Shown: positions 55,371-62,854 of the stretch, in pieces
How positions within the stretch are numbered: position 1 is the stretch's first letter
Layout of the letters: every line of letters starts with the position of its first letter
Origin: Ignavibacteria bacterium
GTDB lineage: Bacteria > Bacteroidota > Ignavibacteria > Tepidaquicellales > Tepidaquicellaceae
Reading direction: 5' to 3'
Assembly: GCA_041649015.1 (NCBI GenBank)
Contig: JBAZNU010000007.1
Location: 1-64,000 of the forward strand
Length of the DNA: 64,000 nt
Notes under the pieces: model-generated
What the model was told of the DNA's origin: nothing
The model's input: only the letters and a program-made list of their open reading frames with translations
Database searches by the model: none
Position numbers and translations under genes: made by a program

Positions 55371-56630
55371 CTATGGTATATAAACTAATTTTTTAGTATC
55401 AATCAATCTGTTATTAGAGTATAATGAATAAAAATAAATACTGCCTGAACTTTTTTGTTTTATATTTCCTATGTTGAATTTAACTTTATGAATGCCTTCC
55501 GGCATATATTCATCAACCAACCTTTTTATTTCCCTGCCTAAAACGTCATATACTATCAATTTTGTCATCCCATCTTTGCTCAATTCAAAATTAATTATTG
55601 TTTCCGAATTAAACGGGTTCGGGAAATTTTGGTATAATTTAAAATCTTTCGGAACATTTGAATATGAATTGTTATTGTTTACGAGTGTCTGACCACCATT
55701 TGTCGTATGCATAATTTTTCCTATTCCTCCAACACCCCATACCACAGAATCATTGTAACTATAAATATCTCCCCAAAACCAGGTGCCGGCACCTGTATTT
55801 TCCCGTGACCAGTTTTTACCTCCACTAGTTGTTTTAAAGAGTCTGTTATATTCTCCTGCTGTCCAGCCAATTAAAGAGTCTGAAAAGCTGCTACAATATA
55901 TAGTTCCTGTTGGTGAAATATACGGGATATTACTAATTGTATCCCAGGTATTTCCAAAATTCGGCGAATAAAATACCCTTCTATTATTGCCTATAAACCA
56001 GCAATTATCATTAATGATAGATATTTTATAAAAAGTTGAACCTGTAGTACCGAATGGAAAACTCATTAAATTCCAATTTTGGCCCCCATCTGTAGTTTTA
56101 TATGAATCTACAACGCTACCGGCAACTAAACCAACATTATAATTTTTAAAATACACATCATAAAAAGCACCGCTTAAATATCCACCTGTAAAATTTCCTC
56201 CTCCGTTTATTGTCTTAAAAACAACCTGTGTTTGGCCTACTATGAATCCGTAATTAGAATCCACAAAAAAACAACTGGTATAGCTGTCTCCCCCCCCCCA
56301 GGGCCCATTTTCGATCTCTATCCAGTTTAATCCTCCGTTGGTTGTTTTAATAATTGTTTTAAACCAACCTACTACATAAGCTGTATTAGAATCAACTAAA
56401 CTAATTTTAAACAATGGTTTTCCTACAGCAGGATTTGGAACATTAATCCAATCCTTACCTCCATTTATAGTTTTAATTATTACTCCACCATCACCCACAG
56501 CCCAACCTGTATATCTGTTAAGGAATTCTACATCCCGTAAATTTTGATTAGTACCTGAAACTTGCGGAAACCATTGAGCATTAACGCTGAATGATATGAT
56601 CATAAATAATATTATAATTAGTTTTTTCAT
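55371..56630 (-). CDS. Secreted YCF48-like propeller protein with T9SS domain and in-frame poly-G
   Basis: A 419-residue protein with signal peptide (MKKLIIILFMIISFSVNA, cut before Q). Blades are of the YCF48 type: 'LRDVEFLNRYTGWAVGDGGVIIKTINGGKDW', 'AYVVGWFKTIIKTTNGGLNW', 'VGLVAGSVVDSYKTTDGGQNW'. The tail is a T9SS domain (QNFPNPFNSETIINF, LIVYDVLGREI, KKLVYIP) with a slightly divergent SG.IYFYSL. Codons 111-114 (Trp-Gly-Gly-Gly) consist of T followed by ten G, a slippage-prone tract that could switch the gene off. A conserved small-ORF leader and a 17-G tract lie upstream. Confidence 0.88.
   Translation of the reverse strand: MKKLIIILFMIISFSVNAQWFPQVSGTNQNLRDVEFLNRYTGWAVGDGGVIIKTINGGKDWINVPNPAVGKPLFKISLVDSNTAYVVGWFKTIIKTTNGGLNWIEIENGPWGGGDSYTSCFFVDSNYGFIVGQTQVVFKTINGGGNFTGGYLSGAFYDVYFKNYNVGLVAGSVVDSYKTTDGGQNWNLMSFPFGTTGSTFYKISIINDNCWFIGNNRRVFYSPNFGNTWDTISNIPYISPTGTIYCSSFSDSLIGWTAGEYNRLFKTTSGGKNWSRENTGAGTWFWGDIYSYNDSVVWGVGGIGKIMHTTNGGQTLVNNNNSYSNVPKDFKLYQNFPNPFNSETIINFELSKDGMTKLIVYDVLGREIKRLVDEYMPEGIHKVKFNIGNIKQKSSGSIYFYSLYSNNRLIDTKKLVYIP
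56290..56299 (-). repeat. Coding poly-G tract of 10 bases, candidate phase-variation site
   Basis: On the minus strand the sequence is T, ten G, then AGAC, read as TGG GGG GGG GGA GAC in the 419-residue gene. With nine G the frame meets TAG about 17 codons later; with eleven G it meets TAA about 13 codons later. Either change removes most of the propeller and the sorting tail. Confidence 0.8.
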
Positions 56631-56641
56631 AATTCTAAATT

Positions 56642-56869
56642 TTAAGTTTTAGGTTTTAATACAATTAAATGATTTGTGCGGTAAGAAATTCTTTGAATAA
56701 TATATTTTGCGGTTCTTAGATTTTTTGAATTAATAGTCTCATAATTTATTGGATAGTAATAAGAAAATGTGATTGATGAATAAATAGAATGATAGAAGTT
56801 GAATATAAAATTATGAAGAATAATTTCTTTACCTACAGAAAAACAAATATGATAACCTAATCTTTTCAT
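56642..56869 (-). CDS. Candidate 75-codon leader ORF (module 2)
   Basis: It begins MKRLGYHICFSVGKEIIL and is homologous over most of its length to 52305-52517 (shared ICFS.G.EI.L, YHS/CHS, SIT, NYET). It ends 12 nt before the start of the propeller gene at 56630. A purine-rich GAGGAG lies 17 nt upstream of its ATG, further than a normal ribosome site. Coding status is uncertain; the conserved stretch might instead act as RNA. Confidence 0.35.
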   Translation of the reverse strand: MKRLGYHICFSVGKEIILHNFIFNFYHSIYSSITFSYYYPINYETINSKNLRTAKYIIQRISYRTNHLIVLKPKT

Positions 56870-56906
56870 ATTTAACTTTGTTTAATCTCCTCTGAACTTT
56901 TTTTGT

Positions 56907-56923
56907 GGGGGGGGGGGGGGGGG
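56907..56923. repeat. Poly-G tract, 17 bases
   Basis: Seventeen consecutive G on the plus strand, in the same place relative to the leader ORF and the propeller gene as the 12-G tract at 52560-52571. A length difference of five between the two modules is what slippage would give. The assembled length may be inaccurate. Confidence 0.85.
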
Positions 56924-57080
56924 ATTTATATTTGAATTAAAATAATCATAATTTAATTATTTGTCAATGTAACATATAGTATTCATTAAGTCGCCGCATT
57001 GCGTTATAAATATTGTAAACGAAAAAGGTGCATTTTTAAGTACAATTCATATTTCAAATCCAACCGAAATTACTGTACTC

Positions 57081-57154
57081 ACAAAGACAATAACGATTGC
57101 GGCGGTTGTTGTGCTGCTATTCTGGATATTCAGGAATTTGTGAAGAAGTGATTA
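57081..57154. repeat. Junction repeat copy c: DUF2752 3'-end relic next to intact ligA
   Basis: Plus strand 57081-57143 encodes TKTITIAAVVVLLFWIFRNL and stop, matching the intact DUF2752 end (RTITIAAIVVLLFWIFRNL). Eight nt later comes the stop of the intact ligA on the minus strand (57152-57154). The frame remains open upstream for about 30 codons but without the CPGCG core or a start, so it is a remnant. Confidence 0.85.
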
Positions 57155-59155
57155 AATTATCATCTTTTCGAAGTCTTCTTCGGAGATTATTTTCACACCA
57201 AGCTTTTTTGCTTTGTCGAGTTTGCTGCCTGCTTCTGCTCCGGCAAGTACGAAGTCAGTTTTCTTGCTGACAGAACCTGATGTTCTGCCGCCAAATTTCT
57301 CAATTATTTCGGATGCCTGACTGCGGGTGAATTTCAGGAGTGTGCCAGTTAATACAAAAACTTTACCAATGAACTCTTCTTTTAACTCAGAACTTGCGGA
57401 TATATCAGATTCGAACTTAAGACCGGCTTTCCTTAACTTATTCAATAACAAGAGGTTCTTTTTATCTTTGAAGAAATCAACAACGCTTTGAGCAATTGAT
57501 GGACCTATTTCATAAATATCATCAATCTCTTTAACTGATGCTTTTGAAAGTTTATCAATCGAATTAAAATGTTTTGCAAGCAGCTTAGCGGTTCTTTCTC
57601 CAACCTGCTTTATTCCCAAAGCAAATAAAACTTTTTCAAAAGGTTTTTCTTTTGATTTTTCGATAGCCGCAAGAATGTTGTCAACGCTCTTTGCACCGAA
57701 CCTTTCAATTGACAATATTTCATCTTTCTTATTCTTCAGTATGTATATATCTGAGAAATCATTTATCAGACCTTTATCAAGAAAGATAGAAATAATACTT
57801 GTACCGAGACCTTCAATGTCCATTGCATCCCTGTGAACAAAGTGCTCTATTCGTCCCTGAATCTGCGCAGGACATAAATAGTTCGGACAATAAACATAAA
57901 CTTCTTCTTCTGATTTAATTAGTTTTGCACTGCATACCGGGCATTTATCAGGAACGGGATACTTCTTTGAATCCTTCTCTCTTTTTTCTAAAATGACTTC
58001 TGTAACTTTCGGGATTACGTCGCCGCCTTTTTCTATTTTCACGAAATCTTTTTCCCTGATATCCTTGCGTTCAAGTTCATCAAAATTGTGCAATGTAGCT
58101 CTTGAGATTGTGGAGCCTGCAAGGAGAACCGGCTCGAGTTCTGCAACCGGAGTTATAGTGCCTGTTCTGCCGACCTGAAGAGTAATGCTTTTTATTCTTG
58201 TTATTTTCTCTTTTGCTTTGAACTTGTAAGCTATTGCCCATCGGGGAGATTTAGCAACATTGCCGAGTATATCCTGTTCATGTATGCTGTTGACTTTTAC
58301 CACTACTCCGTCAATTTCGTACGGAAGGTTATCGCGGAGTTCATCTATCTTTTCACAGTACTTCTTTACCTCATCGATTGATTTTACTTTCTTTGCGTAA
58401 GAATTAACAGGAAACCTTAACTGTTTAAGCAGTTCAAGATTTTTAAAGTGTTCTTCATGTTTTATATCATCAGAATACAAATAATAGGAGAATAGATTTA
58501 AAGGACGTTTAGCCACGGATCTGCTGTCTTTGAGTTTTAACGTGCCCGCGGCTGTGTTTCTTGGATTGGCAAAAAGCTTTTCTCCTTTTAATTCCTGATC
58601 TTCGTTTATTTTCAGAAAATCTTCTTTTTTAATAAAAATCTCTCCGCGGACTTCAAAGTTTTTCAGTAACTTATGGTCAACTTTCAGCGGAATGGATTTA
58701 ATAGTTTTCAGGTTAGCAGTTACGTCGTCTCCCTTCGTGCCGTCACCGCGAGTTGCCCCTCTTACAAAATAACCGTTTTCATAAACCAGAGAAACAGCAA
58801 GCCCGTCTATCTTTAATTCGCACACGTATTCAATACTATCCTTTCCGATTGCATTTTTAACCCGCGTATCAAAATCAATCAATTCATCGAAGTTGTAAGA
58901 ATTGGAAAGCGAGAGCATCGGGATTTTATGTTCAACAACATTGAACTTTTTCGTGGGCTCACCAGAAACACGCTGAGCAGGGGAGTCTTTAGTCTGTAGT
59001 AAGGGATATTCTTTTTCAAGTTCTTCAAGCTCCTTCATAAGCCTGTCATATTCAAAGTCGCTTATATCAGGCTCAGCAAGAACGTAATACTTATAGTCAG
59101 CGTCATTAATTAATTTTTTCAGCTCATCAATGCGGTCAACAATATGCTTATCCAT
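57152..59155 (-). CDS. ligA: NAD-dependent DNA ligase LigA
   Basis: Seals nicks in DNA using NAD. The 667-residue protein has the Ia domain ('YYVLAEPDISDFEYDRLM'), adenylation domain with nucleophile Lys115 in CELKIDGLAV, 'RGDGTKGDDVT', OB fold, a four-Cys zinc finger (CPVC...YCPNYLCP), helix-hairpin-helix repeats and a C-terminal BRCT domain ('GKVFVLTGTL', 'GGRTSGSVSKKTDFVLAG'). Length is standard. It lies 21 nt after the RodZ-like gene. Its last codons recur as relics at 46001-46030 and 52697-52717. Confidence 0.98.
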   Translation of the reverse strand: MDKHIVDRIDELKKLINDADYKYYVLAEPDISDFEYDRLMKELEELEKEYPLLQTKDSPAQRVSGEPTKKFNVVEHKIPMLSLSNSYNFDELIDFDTRVKNAIGKDSIEYVCELKIDGLAVSLVYENGYFVRGATRGDGTKGDDVTANLKTIKSIPLKVDHKLLKNFEVRGEIFIKKEDFLKINEDQELKGEKLFANPRNTAAGTLKLKDSRSVAKRPLNLFSYYLYSDDIKHEEHFKNLELLKQLRFPVNSYAKKVKSIDEVKKYCEKIDELRDNLPYEIDGVVVKVNSIHEQDILGNVAKSPRWAIAYKFKAKEKITRIKSITLQVGRTGTITPVAELEPVLLAGSTISRATLHNFDELERKDIREKDFVKIEKGGDVIPKVTEVILEKREKDSKKYPVPDKCPVCSAKLIKSEEEVYVYCPNYLCPAQIQGRIEHFVHRDAMDIEGLGTSIISIFLDKGLINDFSDIYILKNKKDEILSIERFGAKSVDNILAAIEKSKEKPFEKVLFALGIKQVGERTAKLLAKHFNSIDKLSKASVKEIDDIYEIGPSIAQSVVDFFKDKKNLLLLNKLRKAGLKFESDISASSELKEEFIGKVFVLTGTLLKFTRSQASEIIEKFGGRTSGSVSKKTDFVLAGAEAGSKLDKAKKLGVKIISEEDFEKMII

Positions 59156-59176
59156 TATCCTGTAATGAGTTACATA

Positions 59177-60274
59177 TTATTCGTTTAGAAGAGTCTTTCT
59201 TGATAGCTTGAGATTTTTTACAGACACATCCTCGAAAATAAGTTTTTTATCGTTAAGATAAGCATCAAAGTTATCAGTATTTTTTGATGTTATATAAAAC
59301 TGTTTTTTTGCTTTAAATTCACCTTTGCTATTCTCTGAAACCTCCTCAAGTTCGCCACCTCCGGTAACAAGTGTATCGATATAAATTAAAATCTTTCCTT
59401 TTTTAAGTCCTACTATCTTCAACCTTAGGAATTCAGACTCCAGATTTTTAAGAGAGTCTGCAATAGCGGCTTTTCTTAAGGAGTCCTGAACTTTGTTGAT
59501 AGAATCTTGAATTTCTTCTTCAGTTTTCTTTCCAAGAATTTTCTTTTCATTTTCCTGAACAACCTCATCGAAATTCTGTTTGACAATATCAACATTCTGA
59601 TTTTGTTTTTTCAGAAAGACAACATCGATAAGTAAATAAATACCGGCAAGCAGAGCGATAATCATTAAAGCGATACCGAGATTCTTTAACAAGTGAATCG
59701 GTACTTTGAATCCTTTTATTTCAGTGTATGTACCGTTAAACTCAGTATCTTCGGGTTCAAGCTTTACCCGCTTTGATTTTGAAAATGGTTTTCTTTCGGG
59801 TATTTCATTTTTCTGTTCCGGCAATTCCGCAGGTTTATTCGGAAGATCTTTGTTTAACTGCTTTTCGTGTTTAGAAGGGAAACTGAAAATATCTTCCTCC
59901 GATTCCTTTGGTGTTTCCTCAACTGTCGGATTTTTAATCTCTGGCGGCAGTTCAGGTTCTTCCATGTAGGCAGTATTTTCCTCAATTTTCTTTATTGCTA
60001 CTTCTTTTTCTTCAACATCCTTTAACATAGAAGAAAATTTCCCTTGTTTTGCCATACTGTAATTGAAGAGAAGTTCGTTGCTATCAACGGAAATAGCTTT
60101 AGCATACTGTTTAAGGAAAGCACGGACGTGTATTTCTGAAAAAAAGGAAAAGTCTCCGCTTTCCATTTTTTCAAGAATAGACTTGTGTATCTTCGTCTTA
60201 ACAGATATATCGGCTATAGTAATTTTCTTGGATTCTCTTAGTTTTTTGAGATCCTGTCCAAATTTTTCTAACAT
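59177..60274 (-). CDS. RodZ-like helix-turn-helix/DUF4115 membrane protein
   Basis: A 365-residue protein with an N-terminal HTH of the RodZ type ('FGQDLKKLRESKKITIADISVKTKIHKSILEKMESGDF', 'VRAFLKQYAKAI'), a polar Pro/Glu/Lys-rich linker (about 90-185), one membrane helix (about 194-215) and a C-terminal DUF4115-like periplasmic beta domain. RodZ links MreB to the cell wall machinery; whether this divergent protein does so is inferred. Located directly upstream of ligA on the same strand. Confidence 0.85.
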   Translation of the reverse strand: MLEKFGQDLKKLRESKKITIADISVKTKIHKSILEKMESGDFSFFSEIHVRAFLKQYAKAISVDSNELLFNYSMAKQGKFSSMLKDVEEKEVAIKKIEENTAYMEEPELPPEIKNPTVEETPKESEEDIFSFPSKHEKQLNKDLPNKPAELPEQKNEIPERKPFSKSKRVKLEPEDTEFNGTYTEIKGFKVPIHLLKNLGIALMIIALLAGIYLLIDVVFLKKQNQNVDIVKQNFDEVVQENEKKILGKKTEEEIQDSINKVQDSLRKAAIADSLKNLESEFLRLKIVGLKKGKILIYIDTLVTGGGELEEVSENSKGEFKAKKQFYITSKNTDNFDAYLNDKKLIFEDVSVKNLKLSRKTLLNE

Positions 60275-60385
60275 TCTATTATTATATTCTGCAAGTTAAA
60301 GTATTTACAGATTAAATTAAAGTAATGTATTTTTCCGAAATGAAAATTTTATGTGAAAATATTTAAAAAGGCTGTATAAACTCCG

Positions 60386-61255
60386 TTATATGTTGAACCT
60401 TACCCCTAAATTTGCTGAGAATACTCTTTTCGTCCCGTCGGAATCTTCTTCTCTTTTGAGAACAGGAACAGCAATATTCAAATCCAGCATAAGATCGGTT
60501 GAAATATTATATGCAGCTCCGCCAATTAAGTTAATCTGAAGAAAATCACTTTTATCAATAGTTGTTGTAACGCTTGTTGCTGTATAAAAGTCTGAATCCG
60601 TTATTTCGGATTTGCTGAGTCTCTTAATTCCGAGCACATCAAAGCTTAGAGCAAATTTTTCAATGTTATGTTTAATACCGCCCTTTAACATCAGGTCAGC
60701 ACCCCGCTTAAACTTAGAATCTCCATCTTCATAATTAGTTAAAGGGATCTGCAACCCGCCGGAAAAATTAAAGAGGGAAATACTATAAACACCACCAAGT
60801 ATTAAATCATTCGTTCCCTGCGCGTTAGTATATGTAAATTCATATTTATTTATTGAAGAAGTGTTAATCTTAAAACCTCCCTGCAGCAGCAAGCTCTGCT
60901 TCTTACCGGTCTGAATAGAATAATTGCCGATAACAAAAGCATCCCCGACACCGCCGTTCGAGAATGTGTTTGATGTTTTATGCATCTGTGCGTAAAATGG
61001 TACTACTACTCCCAGAGAAAATTCTTTTGTAATAACAATATCGCTGCCAAGTTTTAATGCATGATAAGTTATGTCTTCGGGGGTTCCGCTGAATCCGAGT
61101 GAATATTGCAGCGATAACGATGATTTGTTATAGCTTTTTTCATCTGTATTATGCCTCTCGCCTATAATGCACACACCGGCATCGGAACATTGTGAATAGA
61201 CATTATTAATAAATACTGATAGAGTTATTAACGTAAGAGCTGTTATTATTTTCAT
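60386..61255 (-). CDS. Outer-membrane beta-barrel-like protein of unknown function
   Basis: A 289-residue protein with signal peptide (about 1-21, ending NNVYS/Q) followed by CSDAGVCIIG, two Cys that could form a disulfide. The rest is built of alternating amphipathic strands ('LSLQYSLGFSG', 'FSLGVVVPFYAQM', 'SLLLQGGFKINT', 'LILGGVYSISLFNFSGGLQIPL') and ends with an aromatic-rich last strand (VFSANLGVRFNI), as outer-membrane barrels do. It resembles small transporter-like barrels. Cargo unknown. Confidence 0.75.
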   Translation of the reverse strand: MKIITALTLITLSVFINNVYSQCSDAGVCIIGERHNTDEKSYNKSSLSLQYSLGFSGTPEDITYHALKLGSDIVITKEFSLGVVVPFYAQMHKTSNTFSNGGVGDAFVIGNYSIQTGKKQSLLLQGGFKINTSSINKYEFTYTNAQGTNDLILGGVYSISLFNFSGGLQIPLTNYEDGDSKFKRGADLMLKGGIKHNIEKFALSFDVLGIKRLSKSEITDSDFYTATSVTTTIDKSDFLQINLIGGAAYNISTDLMLDLNIAVPVLKREEDSDGTKRVFSANLGVRFNI

Positions 61256-61316
61256 AAATGTATAAATTTTTATTAATTACAACATAGATTAATTTTTAAT
61301 AAAATACAAAACAAAA

Positions 61317-61336
61317 AACCCGATTTGCACCGGGTT
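61317..61336 (-). terminator. Terminator of the DUF6600 gene
   Basis: AACCCG (61317-61322) and CGGGTT (61331-61336) form a short stem, with an A run on its left that reads as T's on the minus strand. It follows the stop of the gene at 61366-62643 by 30 nt. Confidence 0.75.
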
Positions 61337-61365
61337 CTTTGACGGACGATGTATGAATAAATTAC

Positions 61366-62643
61366 TTACTTTCTGCTTGATGTTTTGGAATTGTTATTAC
61401 CTCTGTCGTGGGAGCCTTCATTACTCCTTCCGCTGTTGTTGCTTTCTCTGTTCCTTGAGCTGTTCTCCCTGTTAGGACTGCTTTCTCTAATATTTTCTTT
61501 TCTGCCCTCATATTTAGGAGGTTTTGTTTCTGTTCTCACTTTTTGCTCAGGTGCTTTTTCTTTTGACCCTTCATATTTTGGCTGTTTGTTCCTGCTCGTA
61601 TTCTCATCTTTGATTTTAGGAGCGGTTTCTCTGCTTGTTTCTTTCTTCACATCAGGGCTCTTACTTGTTTCTTTCTTCACATTAGGGCTCTTACTTGTTT
61701 CATTAACTTTAACATCTTTAGTCTTCTGTCCGTTATTGTTTGATGTTTCTTTAGAGCCGGTATAAACAGTCTTTTTTTCAACGTCGTTTCTGTAAATGCT
61801 GACAGTTGTTTCATCTACTTTTGTAATATCCTTTTTATCGGATATAGATACTTTCTTCGGGTCGATTTTCTGACCTGTATTTTTTTCGATGACATTAACT
61901 TTCGGTCCGACGTTGATTATATTAGTACCGTCATATTTAACAACAGCAATCTTTTTAGAACCTTCAAGTATCTTTGAATTTTCTTTTGAATCAACGGTTA
62001 CTTCCTTGTTAATCTTTGTCGTAAAATCTTTTCTTTTAACAATTACCCAGTGATGCGGATTTCCGTGAGCATAGTATCTGTGGTGGTGATGATGATGATG
62101 TCTTCTTGGATATATAGGATACCAGCCTATATAATTAGAATTATAGCACCATTGCACCCAGCTTGGAGCCCAGTACCTGCCGGGTAACCAGACCCATCCG
62201 TAATAATAATCATAAACCCATCTGCCGTAGTGATATGTAGCCCAGCCCCAAATATAATCTGTAATCCACATCCAGCCAGTATAAGTATAAACCCATCTGC
62301 CGTAGCTGTATGGTGTCCAATCGGGACTCATTCCATTAGGTTTCCAGACGTTAATAATTCGTATGTTAGTTACGTTACTTTCTTTTGGATCATCCGGATC
62401 ATTCAGAGAAGTGTCAGTAATGGTAACCCATTCGCCGTCTTTGTTCAAATCCTTATACATTTCCTTGTAGTTTGTATTTTCATCGAACAAATCCTCTTCG
62501 TCGTCTACAGTATCGATAACGGTTGTTACTTTCCCGGGTTCATTCTGTGAATAAGCAGGACTCGTGAACAGGTATGCTGATATTAATAAAATCAACGCTG
62601 CCAGCCCTGATTTCATCAATATTCTTAGTCTTGTATCGTCCAT
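61366..62643 (-). CDS. DUF6600-type Trp/Tyr-rich secreted protein with disordered Ser/Lys/Glu tail
   Basis: A 425-residue protein with an N-terminal hydrophobic signal (about 14-32). Residues 105-185 are repeats of 'YGRWVYTYTGWMWI..YIWGWATYHYGRWVYD..YGWVWLPG..W', the DUF6600 pattern. A His-rich stretch (RRHHHHHHHRYY) follows at about 180-192. Residues 270-425 are low-complexity Lys/Glu/Ser/Asn, predicted disordered, and include a duplicated 10-residue unit (ETSKSP.VKK). A strong AAAGGAG ribosome site precedes the ATG. Localisation is probably periplasmic or cell-wall associated; function unknown. The His stretch may bind metal. Confidence 0.8.
   Translation of the reverse strand: MDDTRLRILMKSGLAALILLISAYLFTSPAYSQNEPGKVTTVIDTVDDEEDLFDENTNYKEMYKDLNKDGEWVTITDTSLNDPDDPKESNVTNIRIINVWKPNGMSPDWTPYSYGRWVYTYTGWMWITDYIWGWATYHYGRWVYDYYYGWVWLPGRYWAPSWVQWCYNSNYIGWYPIYPRRHHHHHHHRYYAHGNPHHWVIVKRKDFTTKINKEVTVDSKENSKILEGSKKIAVVKYDGTNIINVGPKVNVIEKNTGQKIDPKKVSISDKKDITKVDETTVSIYRNDVEKKTVYTGSKETSNNNGQKTKDVKVNETSKSPNVKKETSKSPDVKKETSRETAPKIKDENTSRNKQPKYEGSKEKAPEQKVRTETKPPKYEGRKENIRESSPNRENSSRNRESNNSGRSNEGSHDRGNNNSKTSSRK
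61634..61693 (-). repeat. Two tandem 30-bp repeats inside the DUF6600 gene
   Basis: Units 61634-61663 and 61664-61693 differ at one base, and a partial third begins at 61694. Each encodes ten residues (KETSKSP.VK register) in the disordered tail, so repeat-number change would keep the reading frame. Confidence 0.8.
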
Positions 62644-62813
62644 TTTATACTCCTTTACTTTATTAGTTAGACAAGCTACTGCTTTATAGGTTTAACTTTA
62701 AATTATATACTAAAAGCAAAGGATTTTGTTTCCTTATTTATGCTATTTAACTTTAGCGACCTAGCTTTTTGTATTCAGAAACGAGATAATGATTGAAATA
62801 AATCAAAATCATA

Positions 62814-62847
62814 ACAGCTCCTCCCGCATGAAGCGGAAAGGAGCTGT
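62814..62847 (-). terminator. Hairpin after the M2-type peptidase gene
   Basis: ACAGCTCCT (62814-62822) pairs with AGGAGCTGT (62839-62847), nine perfect pairs, 8 nt after the peptidase stop. On the minus strand it is followed by a TATGATTTTGATTT stretch rather than a pure T run, so it is a weaker terminator than the others. Confidence 0.6.
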
Positions 62848-62854
62848 AAATTCA

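Noticed and set aside
45263..57151. Defence island, retron, diversity-generating retroelement or prophage as explanation of the repeats
   Set aside because: No reverse transcriptase, integrase, transposase, nuclease-helicase or phage structural gene is visible in the region.
61385..61765. 126-codon Leu/Ser-rich plus-strand open frame
   Set aside because: Product of low-complexity repeats in the antisense DUF6600 tail.
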